Assembly (NCBI GenBank): GCA_016165875.1
Contig: JABBOT010000004.1
Span: forward strand, 21,482,007-21,546,006
Reading direction: 5' to 3'
Length of the DNA: 64,000 nt
DNA from: Acanthopleura granulata
Taxonomy: Eukaryota > Mollusca > Polyplacophora > Chitonida > Chitonidae
A program made the translations under genes and the position numbers. The notes beneath the pieces were generated by a model. That model ran no database searches. It worked only from the letters and a program-made list of their open reading frames with translations, and was not told where the DNA came from. Shown here one piece after another: positions 47,116 to 58,216 of the stretch (positions are counted from its first letter, which is position 1; the number at the start of each line of letters is the position of its first letter).

Positions 47116-50100
47116 ATGACCGTCGAGATTAAGCTTGAAGATTACCACGTTTCCGAGGAAGTTGGTTTCCTCATGAGGGACCCATTGGTAAGTTGTCCTC
47201 ACAGTTTAAGTATAGATACTCAGCATACATGCGTTATTGGACTTATATGCAAGATGGTCGACACATCTTGGACAGAATATGACGCATATTGTGTCTCATG
47301 TAACATGCATAAATAACACACGTTGAGACGTTTGGTGTCAGCTTGATGAAAAGAGTTTCTCCCACATACATATACTTCATACACTGCTATGACCGTCCAT
47401 TGATGCGTGCGCTTGGCTGGGGTGAAATAGGAAACACGAACTGCGCGTTGGGCCACGGCAGCCACTTGCGATGCATGTTCTGCTGAAATCTAGAAACTGT
47501 ATTAACTAGGGTGTGTTTATCCAGAATGACTCAGGAGTCTGTGCGTAATTAAATTATGCCCTGAATACACATAAATATGTCCAAACGTTTACCGAGCCAG
47601 TGGTGTGCTTTTACTGGGGCCTTGTTTACGCCTACGTGGTACATAACTATACTAACACCTTCATAGGGGCCTATATACTAAGAGTACAATGTCATTAACA
47701 GGTTATGCACACTATGTACAGTTTAAAGTGGTAACTAACATGAGAGCACAGGCCTACTCGATGTATGTAGGTGTATAGGCATAGAAACTTGCTGATCTAA
47801 CAGTTGCCTTCACGTTGATATCTGCTTGGCGGGGATAGTATAACGGGGTTTAGTTTAACTGGAGCTGAACCGATGCATCAAACTCAGCATATAGATTAGC
47901 TTGCGTAAAGGCACTAACATACACATGTATAGTCGTCTGATGTCTACAAAACACTCCATTGTTGAACAGGCAGAAAAATGAAGAAAGATCTATTGGACGC
48001 TGTCGGTAATAGGGCCTATGCCTATACCTGTGGTAGTGCATCAGTCGTTAAACTGGACATATCGCTCTATGCGTCAGCTATATTTGTGCTGTTTGTTGGT
48101 GGGATTTGTATTGTTGTACAGTAAGGCAAAAGAACAAAGATAACGTTTGGGGTTACTTTTGCAGCTTATAATAACTCCTGGTTTATTATACAGCTATGCT
48201 TCGTTGTACATTCTAACATCGTTGTCAAGCAAGAGAAGACACTACCAAAATGCCTACAATGTTCTCATGACTGACATATCCCGTTAGTCCTTCAAAAATA
48301 TCTTGCTCTTCATAAATATCTTGTTCATTAGAAGCACATCACAAGTGTTGTCACTACCTTGTATATATCTGCGTTATCATATTGTGTGTTTGTTCATGCA
48401 GGTGCTACCTCAGGCAATAAGTTTTATTAATGTCTAGCCATATGTGTATACACGTATATGTTGTAGTCACAATTATTGTTTTCTCAACACCCACCTCATA
48501 GTGTATAAGTTATCATTTTGGTTGCATCTTCACTCGCTTGACAACGATGTTAGAATGTACATCGAAGCATTGCGGGATAATTTTATCCACATAAACTGAG
48601 TGATGTGATAGCTATAGCTGGCCTTATCACAGGACTCCTTATAGGTATAAAAACACTAAAAAATAACCTTACTATTTATGTAGTAATTTCACAAAGAACA
48701 CCCTCCAAAATCTGTATTCCCTAATTTTCGTTGGCCCAAATGACACATATTGTCAAATAACTAGATGCCTGGCCTACAACATATCCAAATATCATCAGGG
48801 GTTGACCAAAAGAAATCAGCTGAAATGCAGGTACTAGCGCCCTATCGCTATAGAAACAGGGTGTGTAGGGGGTGGGGCACTTGCTCATTGGGTGATATTT
48901 TTCTCTGTTTAATTGTAGCCACAAGTAATGGACTTTTTTTCAGCCATTATTTGTCATAGTTTATACACGCAAAATTACCTGGCAGTACTTCAACACACTT
49001 CGGATATACAGCCAATCCCTACCTGTTCCCACCATTTTCTGTGCGCCTGAATTGTGCATGCAAAATCGAATTAGTGTTTTTATACCTGTAATCCTGGCCT
49101 GCAAGTATTTCAGGACGGATATTAATATGGAAGTATTTATGCAGCTTCATGATACAAATAAATAACAGCTACACAACAGATAACACGTTGGAGACAACGT
49201 GCATGAAGACCCACGTTAAGGTCAGTGTATATATTAAAAGCAGGTTGATCAATGCATTTTACCATAGCATTTATTCTGTTTTACAAGCGTTAGATGCAGT
49301 CTATAGCATAATTCCTGGTCAATCTCTGCGCTATAGAGGAATATACTCAGAATGACGTAGCAAATTAGAAATGATGTAATACGTAGATTTGGCTACGTAG
49401 AGAGTTTGCTTGTAACTGTCTGTTATCATTTATTCTGTGATTTTGATGCTTTTCTTTTAATATAACCGGTGCATGTTTACAATATAAGTTTTATGGATTG
49501 ATTACTAGAGCTATAGACTGTGTAGTGTTTACTCTTTTTATTTGCAGGAAAAATTACCACCTTACTTTCAACGTTGGAATAAGCTGTCGAAAAATGTGCA
49601 CAGTTTGGTGCAAAAACATCAGTTCCGAGAAGAAATCGATACAGTTTGTTCAGTTTTACTTTTAGTTTCTTATACGCCTTCATTCACCACTAATCAGTAT
49701 TTAATTTTGCTCCTCCTCTAATACTGGGAAGTACTTCTACAAACATTACTGGCATTAAAATCTTACGTATATATGGCGCGAATAGGGGTTGATTCTGAGG
49801 CTTGCAACTTATATATGTCTCTGTGTAAATGCATGAAAGTTTCAGGTTTTCATATTACATCTGTGTTACACAACAGGCTGAAAAAGCAAACATATCTATG
49901 ATGCATGTTTCTTGCAGCAGATCAGGCTGGTGAGTCTGGTATATAGGCGTGCTCATATACAGACCCCACTTTGGCAAATCAATCTTTGGTAACTTTTCCG
50001 GATAAACGTGTGGTCATCGTCAGTTCGCATTTGGCAAAATGGACCTTATAGCAGTTATACTCTATGTTTACCTTTAAATATAACTTCTCTTATTAAATCT

Positions 50101-53100
50101 TTATTTTTAACAGAAACAAAACATTACATCATGTTTGTGACTTTGAATACTGTTTGGTGCATCAGATCAGACTGACGGATTGCATACGCGTGCCCATGTA
50201 CAGGACCCATTTTCACACATCAGTCCTTTCCAACTTTTCTTGAAAATGAGGTCATCAGCACCAATTTGGTTTTGTCAGAATGAACCCTACAGCAGCTTTA
50301 CTGTATCTTTATACCTTTGAATTATATGACTGCTCTTGTTAAATCTTTATTTGTAACAGAAACAAACATTGTATCATGTTTGTCACTTTGAATATGCTCC
50401 GTAACAAAAAGGACATCCAGTGTTTTATTCATGTTGTTATATACAGTTGCCGGTGCTGGATCACACCTTGCTACATGGTCATCGCCAGAAGCGTTTGGCT
50501 CATGTTCAGCTTAGCCTCATGACGGCGGGATATATCTGGCAGGAAGGGCCCAAGAATCCCCCAGAGGTATAGTAGAAAAGCCAAAATGCACCTGAGTTTT
50601 GGATTAGAAACTGTAAGGGGCGGGGGGAGGGTATCTATGTATAACAGATATAACGATAGAATATCGCAAACAATACGGGTATTTCATGTTATTGCTTTTC
50701 AGAGACCAAGTGACACCCATTTACACAGAGAAATTACCATTTTATTGCATGATAGAATTCATTTTATCATTTCTGGACAATGCCCTGCTCGAGGGAGCAG
50801 TGTTATTGCATCAGACTTAATATGGGCCTGGACCTACTTAAACGTTTTGTATATGCATCAAGCTTTGTGTATCATTGCGCTCTGACGTATACCCAGCTTA
50901 TATGCCAGCGGTGATTTATACCGAAGGGAGATGATGCAACATGAATAATTTTGTCTCAAGTTAAAAATAACTTTATTATCAACATTGAAATGAACAGCAA
51001 CGTTATATTCTCTTTTCTGATTTTGTAGACATCATGCACCTGCATTTCTGGCTTCATATTACAAAACATACATAAACAAACCTAAGATACATGATTTCAA
51101 ATCAGAACCTCGTGTCACTGACGATATTCCTGTGATGCTTGAAGCTGTCTAAGTATATAACAATAACAATGTCTTCATTTCGTGAGGGTTGTACAACTCG
51201 GTCATTATATTATTGATCTTCGCTGATCCCGATCACTCATCATCAGCACACACATTTACACAATATACTATACTAGGTTAACAGTAATTGATTTTAAGCT
51301 GGTTATGGGGACTACAGTACCTACAAGAAAAGATAAGTGCAGCTATCCTTTAGATATGTTAACTATAACCACTTGCTATATAGATCTTGGAAATTCTGTT
51401 CTGATGAGGCAGAGAGAGTGTTACAATGCTAACTTCCAGAATAGGGAATACTTCGTGTAAGCATTTCCAAATGAGGAAAAGGGGGAATTAGTTGAACTGT
51501 TGAACTTGATTGTAGCTGTTGCATGTTTCTTTTGCCTTTGCTTAGTATCTTCCCGCAAGCCTCGCTATACCTCTGTGGGAGGTATCCCAGGAGATAGGAG
51601 TTCCACCCGTGATTGGCCATTCAGGCCTATTTATTGCAAACTGGGGAAAGAACGACGAGAATGGGTAAGTATATGTAATTACAATGCTAGGCTTAAGTCA
51701 GAAACATTGGAAGTAATCGAGTTAACAAGTATTAATAATTCTGCATAGGAAAGATGAGGAAAACAGATCGTCGTAGCTGCGTGGTTTATAAACCTGTCAG
51801 GTATATAAGCAGTGGATGTTATACCATTACCACTGCCAACTCTGAATCTTCACTGCTACAGATTTTAGACTATGAGGAATTCACATATTTTTCTACCGAT
51901 ACTTTATTACACGGGATGGGAAATATTTTTGCTACATCAGTACCAGTCATCGCTAACATGCATTTTTACGCTCGAAAAGATTCCAAACACGTTTGTTTTT
52001 TTTCTCTCATAATCTTCAAAGCTTAGGCGTTTAATTCATTGTAATGTCTACAGCGGTAAATGGATTTGTTCAAATGTCGCTGTGTATATGATTCATAAAT
52101 CCCACTTTTTGATCAGATGGGTTAGAAAAATGGATTTCTGATTTCTGTCTAAAGTTGTATTACTTCCAATCACCGTTATAATTGTAACCAGTATCCAATA
52201 GACAATTACTTATACATGCTGGCCACAGTGGTACACGAAATTTTAATCTGACGCTCCTAAATTTAATCATTCTATGGAGCTAATCGTCACCTATACAGCA
52301 AACAATTCATTGGATGTGGCTATTTTAATGGCCTAACCCAGTTGTTTCTTTTTTTCACAGAGGCCTTGAGCTGGAGTAAGTATGCACCTCGAACTGATTT
52401 GAAATGGAAGTAGATATATGCATGAAATAATTCCAGATTTACCTTTAATACTAGTTGAACCGCTTGGTAAATTTTTTCTTTGGATAATAATTGTAGAATC
52501 GAGAGAATAGATAAGGTAATTAGAAATTTTGAGCAAAATCATTGAATGCTTCATCAGCATATTTATATGTATCTTTCATTCTTTATGCAAAACCCGCTGA
52601 TTTCATGAAGAAATATTTATTTTCCGTTTTAGAAATATCCGTTGTCTCTACACACCTTATGTCCATCCCGATATCTTCAATTTCTTCGCCATATCATTTC
52701 GGATGGAGATGGATTTTGGGCCAGCTATCAAGGCAAACTAGTTTTCTGTGAAATGGATTTCAAAAGACATTGACAAAGACGAATTATTGACGCATGTGCT
52801 TTGTAAAGAGGATTTATGAATTAAGGATTTAAATCGAGTGAATTGGTTTTTATTTTCTGGGTTCCAGATTGAACTTGTGTCCTTGAAACACTATCCTGTT
52901 AATGAATGACCAGTGATAGAGATTGAAACAATCATTATGTTACACCGGCTCTCTACAATACTAACAAATGTAAACTAGATTTCAGTCGGCAATTATAATT
53001 TCGCTAGTCTATCTGCACAACCAAAATATTATAACTACATATGTATACCGTAATTATATATGTAATTTCCATTCCAGGGCATTGTTGACGGCTTGAAGTG

Positions 53101-56100
53101 TATTGCAGAAGATAACACCACAGGGTTGATATCGGCATTAGGAAAGGTCGAAAAGTCTTTAGTCGAAATGAAGAAAACATTTTCTAAAATACATTGTAAG
53201 TGTAATCTCACAACTGGTCCACTTATTTTAGGCTCACAATTTTAGGATAAGTTATTATGCAAAAGACATCAAGGCTTTATATAGGCTGCTTAAAATGGCA
53301 CATTTTTCGGAGTGCTGTAAATTTTGCACCAAATATATATATTAACAGCATTTTAGACAGGAATCACATGTTTTCTGTAATCTGTGTCATGCAATAACTA
53401 AACTGCAGATTTATATTTATTTTTTTATTTGTTTATTTTCAATGCTATATTCACGAATTTTTCACTTGTACCATCGAATTATTGTTGTAAATTTAGGAAA
53501 TTGGTGTGCATGGGGCAAACCGCCTGTCTTGTCAAGTTTCGGACAAACTACCCACCTGTGACATACAGACGTGATCTACACGAGCAGTCGTCAAAAAACA
53601 TTAGACCGCTCAATTTTCCCCACCAATGCCCACCGAACGCTTTTCGCCCCAAGGGCCTGATAACAATGATGGTGAATCTGTGTAGGCCGGAGTTTAACTC
53701 ACAGCTTGTGCCCTTCCTGGTTGGAGTCCATATCTCTCCCACGGACCAAGACACGCATTCCCGTATATTTGTGTCCCTAGCGCTAAAAGCATTCATGAAG
53801 CACATATATCTTTGACTTTTCTACTATTTGTTTAATGAAAAGTTTACTGATCTGTGTACATATGACACAGGCAAATGTCGGAGCCGGGAGATCCGGGATC
53901 AGTCTTCGGTCGGGTCATAGCTAAGAAATGGTACTTATTGCTTAGCAACGTTAGAGCAAAGAAATGGGACAGGCCTGCCCGTGTCAGTATAATGTGAACG
54001 GGTGGGGACTGGCACGATGTTCCTGTGTCGGCAGTTCTTTGACGTTATGAACTCTATCCGCACAAGAGCACACAGTATCTACATACAGCACTCCTCGTCG
54101 TCATATACCCGAAAAACTGTCGCTTAAGACACAAAACATGAACGTACGCATACATACATACGTAGATATATGATAAATTAATTGAAAATAATTCTTTCAT
54201 TGTTTCAGCAATGACAAGTCCAGAGATCTTCTTCACCAAGTTGATACCATTTTTTAACGGGTAGGTAAATCGCATAACTATCCTAACGATTGTACCGTTA
54301 AATTATGAGAATCGGTAGTTATATATTGCAAAGCAGAATCGATATTTCCCGAAATACCCGATGCAAGGAAATACCATAAGGTTTGGTGGCTAAAGGAATG
54401 TAGGTTAATTGATGCTTTAATTTCGTATACCTGTACAAGATATACACAAATCCTAAACACACACCATATCAAATATATTTTAAACGAACATAAAAGATTA
54501 AATATTTACACAGTAAATTTCGATGTTTTAAATTATAAACACTTTTATGCATCAGATATTAAACACTTGGAGATTATTGCATTGTAATATAGGTCCATTA
54601 CACATGCTTTAGACACTTATGTACTAAATATATGTGTGTATTTATCAACACACTTATGTGAATGTTAATCACCCATTAAACGCTTTGGGGGTTGGTCATT
54701 TTACAGTGTATGCTTGGAAATGATCTCGATGCTTTAATATACATATGTATGCACGCTGTATGGTTCTTCAGTTTCAAGGTAGAATGCACCGTGTATGTTT
54801 CAGGTACGGTGACGTAGGATCTCCCTTGCCTAACGGTCTTATCTTCGAAGGTGTGAGCAATACACCAGTCAAGGTGCGGACATAGTGTGTTCACTTGGGT
54901 GTTAATTTTATGTGTGTCATATAGTGCCATACCAAGGTTTAACCAGTTTCTGACTGTATGTGGATCGTAGTATTTGAACTGTATCCAGACGATTTTAAAT
55001 GTAGGTTCTTGACTAACTCGCCACATGATGTCGACCTCAACTATATAGTTACCCTTGTTAACAAAACACTGCTATCCTTCTCCGGCATCCTTAAAAAGTT
55101 CCCCAGAAATCTGGAAAATGTATTTATTATATATTCAACACATGCATGATATCAAAAGCTTTTTTCCCCCCAAAACAAATAAAATTATTTGTAACACTTG
55201 CTGTTACTTAAAAAATGAAAGGAAAAGTTTCTTCTTTCGTGCAACACATTTTGCTCTAAATCTGTTTTTTTTTTGTTGTTTTTTTTTTGTTTTGTTTTTT
55301 TGTTTTTTGTTTTTTTTTGTTTCTTTTTTTTGTTTTTCTTTTCTGATGTAAATTTGTGTATGACTTTACAGGCTCCACGTGCAACGGGTGCCCAAACGTG
55401 CACTCTTCAATCAACAGATGCCTTTTTGGGGATCAAGCATAATCCAGGTTGAATACTGTCATGTTTAACATGATTTTTTAAACCTATAAGAACGGCAACA
55501 ACGTGCATGGTATCTCTCCAAGTTGTCAAATATACAAATAGTTAAACAATGCTTGGAAGTAGTTCTTTCTCTTCCAGTTTAAGTATGCATACGTATTTTT
55601 GAGATGTTAATACTTCTCAGCTTCCCTACATTTTACTTTGTCAATGCATGCTTTTTATGAAAAGAAAACTGAAGTGAAGAAATGTTTGTAGGCCTACTTG
55701 ATGACTTATTCCAATACTGTGACATAACTTCGTCAGAATAGCTGAAAAGATCCAATAACTAATTACATCCTTTTTAACAGAGGCAAGGATGTTGATGGAA
55801 TTGACACGAAATTCTGCATCACCATGCCACAAGAAGTTCATCGAAAAGCTGGAGAGCATGCCTTCCCTCCAGGATTACGGTAGGTTGTATGAATGCTACA
55901 TGGTCTTATTTCACATCTTCACATTTCCTTTCCTTGGGGGTATGTTTTTCGGAGAGTGGATTATACGTCTATCAAATGCGACGATGAATTTTTTTTCCAC
56001 GCACATTTTTTCTATGAAATGAATTTAATCAAAGCATTTGTGACATGCGGGCAACAGATAAAAGAGGAGAGTTCAAATGGTTGTAATATTCTACATGTGA

Positions 56101-58195
56101 TACTGGATATAATGCTAATTCTATAAAATTAAAAGGCCTACTGTGAATGGCCATGATATGATAGGATTTATATCAAGTAGATATTAGTTCGGTATTATCA
56201 TAATTATTTATTTGCTTTTACAGTAAACAGAAGCCAAGACGAGTTCCTTAAAGTGGCTTACGACGATTGCGTTTCGGCGTTGGTTGAATTTAGGAATTTC
56301 CACGTTCAGATAGTAGCAAAGTAAGCTTTTTAAATTGAATGACAGTTCATGTTCTAAGATAGGTTTGCCAAAAAGGTTAAACAATATTATGTTTATTTCG
56401 GTAAAGTATTTTTTCTAACAGCTACTATGACAACGGAAACTGACATCTGACTTTGCTCCGTTGAATAGCATGAAACGCAGCAATTCTGTTCCAAGCGCGG
56501 AAGACTCTTGTAACCTGGGACTACAGTAAGCTGCTTGGGTTGTGTTTGTGACTTAAGGATATAGGTCAATTTATGACATGAAATGATCAAGGAAGTTATT
56601 CCAGCCACAATACATCGGTCTGGAAATACTTTGCAGTGTTGTTCACTCATGTGCTTGCTACTAACATATAACATTAAAACAGTGTGCTTTCCCTGTGATA
56701 TTACGTGTTGCATGAACTGATAACTCAGAACATTTATGTGAGAACTCATAAACAGCTAATATCTCCTAGCTCTGACTTTCTGTCCCTCATAAGCTGAAAA
56801 GCATGAGCGCCCTCACGTCCCCAGTCGGCAGCGCAATACTCCATACTTTAAACGAAGATAATTCAGCAACGAATTCATACAGTTTAAATCAGGTTTTTAC
56901 ATTCAAGAGAGAATTTTATCATCTCTGTAATGAACAGCACCTCCATCATAAGCTAACTTTAACATAAAATGCCGTTACTGAAGAACTTCTTGTTCCCTTA
57001 ACGACATCTTTCTTTATCAAAGTGGCAACAAAAACAATATTCATCACTATGTCTGATTTATCGTATATTCTACCTGCATGCAGTGTATATAGTTTTCTGA
57101 GATTAGGCCCCAAAGCTTATACACATGGAAGAAGGGACATACGACTTCTAGATATGATTTTGCATTACTTGAGGTCCAACCTTGCATCATCATCATCTTC
57201 TATCAAGCCCGTCACGTTAACATATTTAGAGCTCTGCCTCAGCTTAACCCCATGCCGAAATCATTGACATCTCACCCATGTAGTCTCGGTATGATGTGAG
57301 CATACTATGACTGAGCCACAACTATACTCACATCATGACAACTCTTCCCATGCTATGTGACAATCAAAACAAAGCAAGATAAGAGGTCAAATTTAATATT
57401 ACATTTTAATTTTTAGTGTATTAATTCAGTAGTGGTAACTTTGTTTGTAGGTATGTAATCGTGGTGGGAGCTAAAGAGAGGAAAAAGGATAAGACCATTA
57501 TCAACCCATTCCCTAAGTCTGAAGAGGGGGCATGTGAGTTGATGTAAAATTAGATGCAAAACCAAAGAGAACAGAATGTCATTTCTTTTATTTGTTGCTC
57601 TTTGAGGGGTCCCCATGACCGAGGGGGCTAGTGCGCCAGCGAGGCGTAATGACCCAGATGCCTCTCAACAGTGCGATCCCTGTGAGTTCAAGACCGTCTC
57701 ATTCTGGCTTCCATTCCAGCCAGAATGAGACATTCGGGGTACCATTCTAGCCTCGCCACGACATGGCTGAAATATTGCCAATGTGGCGTTAAGCCAAAAT
57801 CATTCATTTATTCATTCCATTCTAGCCGAATGTGGGAAGGTCCGCCAACAGGCCGGGGATGGTCATGGGTTTCCTCCCTGTTCTTCCCGGTTTCTCCCCA
57901 CCATAATGCTGGTCGCTGTCGTATAGGTGAAGTATCCTTGAGTAAAACACCAATCAAATAAATAAATTGTTGCTTTGTGGTTTCTTTTTTTCATAGTTAA
58001 AACGTGTGGGATGCATACGAATTATTTCATCGACAAACCTTAATTAATGACACCACCGCTGAATAACATTGGGGAGCTGAACGTGTATGATAATGTTACA
58101 AAATGTGCCATTATGTCTATTCAACAGATCCCATGCCATTGCTCAAGAAGATGAGGAACAAGACAGAAGAGCACAAGTCTTTGCACAATGAGTAG
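47116..58195 (+). CDS. IDO: Indoleamine 2,3-dioxygenase family protein
   Basis: Heme enzyme of the family that opens the indole ring of L-tryptophan to N-formylkynurenine (cytosol). Fourteen exons: 47116-47187, 49548-49643, 50447-50566, 51546-51664, 52361-52375, 52633-52732, 53078-53195, 54209-54260, 54804-54873, 55372-55447, 55781-55879, 56224-56320, 57451-57533, 58128-58195; all phases agree and give 394 aa (human IDO1 403). The start YHVSEEVGFLMRDPL and IANWGKNDENG, NGLIFEGVSNTPVK, FLGIKHN, SMPSLQDY and FRNFHVQIVAKY are family blocks. The proximal heme His is residue 339 (H346 in human); F158, F159 and S162 match human F163, F164 and S167. Unusual: human R231 is Ile226, and the GGSAG loop is RATGA (257-261). 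The 52733 donor is GC. A catalytic role is therefore uncertain. Confidence 0.92.
48175..48590. repeat. Hairpin (MITE-like) element in IDO intron 1
   Basis: GCTTCGTTGTACATTCTAAC plus ATCGTTGTCAAGCAAGAGAAG (from about 48197) is repeated in inverted form at about 48529-48570 with only three or four mismatches in about 41 bases; similarity continues inward through CTACCAAAATG / CAACCAAAATG. The spacer is about 290 bases. Confidence 0.75.
49905..50400. repeat. 245-bp tandem duplication in IDO intron 2
   Basis: Two head-to-tail copies. ATCAGGCTGG at 49921 corresponds to ATCAGACTGA at 50166 (period 245). Later AAATCTTTATTTTTAACAG with AAACATTACATCATGTTTG match AAATCTTTATTTGTAACAG with AAACATTGTATCATGTTTG. 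Identity is about 75% by eye. Confidence 0.8.
53430..53770 (-). repeat. SINE-like repeat in IDO intron 7, reversed
   Basis: Starts TTTTCAATGCTATATTCACG with AATTTTTCACTTGTACCATCG (the reversed SINE-A tail region) and near its end has GGAGTTTAACTCACAGCTTG, a reversed tRNA-like B box. The middle differs from the other SINE-A copies, so it may be a diverged subfamily. The 128-codon open frame here is incidental. Confidence 0.45.
53883..54165 (+). repeat. SINE-B copy with CATA tail in IDO intron 7
   Basis: GGGAGATCCGGGATCAGTC, AAATGGTACTTATTGC, GTCAGTATAATGTGAACGGG, TGGGGACTGGCACG, CGTCGTCATATACCC and a (CATA)n tail parallel the copy at 16755-17038. It ends about 40 bases before exon 8. Confidence 0.65.
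55262..55345. repeat. Poly(T)/G simple repeat just before IDO exon 10
   Basis: About 80 bases of T runs of 6-10 separated by single G or C, ending 25 bases before the acceptor AG of exon 10. It can serve as the polypyrimidine tract but is far longer than needed. Confidence 0.9.
57612..57967 (+). repeat. SINE-A copy in IDO intron 13 with a nested insertion
   Basis: Head CGAGGGGGCTAGTGCGCCAGC, B-box-like TGTGAGTTCAAGACCG, GAAGGTCCGCCAACAGGCC, GGTTTCTCCCCACCATAATGC, GTCGCTGTCGTATAGGTG and tail CAAATAAATAAATT. It is interrupted at 57742-57827 by a second retroposon fragment. Confidence 0.8.
57753..57816 (+). mobile_element. Nested 64-bp 5'-truncated retroposon with 11-bp target duplication
   Basis: CCATTCTAGCC occurs at 57742-57752 and again at 57817-57827, exactly flanking 64 bases that read GACATGGCTGAAATATTGCC, ATGTGGCGTTAAGCC and a (TCATT)-rich tail. 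Removing the insert and one repeat restores the host SINE. The 3'-end-only insert with a perfect duplication is the mark of target-primed insertion. Confidence 0.85.
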
Positions 58196-58210
58196 CCGTA
58201 GTATATGATG

Positions 58211-58216
58211 AATAAA
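58211..58216 (+). terminator. IDO poly(A) signal (AATAAA)
   Basis: AATAAA 15 bases after the IDO stop codon (58193-58195), implying a very short 3' UTR of about 30-50 bases. Confidence 0.6.

Noticed and set aside
53429..53815. 128-codon open frame on the + strand in IDO intron 7
   Set aside because: It runs through a SINE-like repeat and lacks splice signals linking it to the IDO exons.
55185..55403. Lysine/asparagine-rich open frame on the - strand
   Set aside because: It is the complement of the poly(T)/G tract before IDO exon 10.
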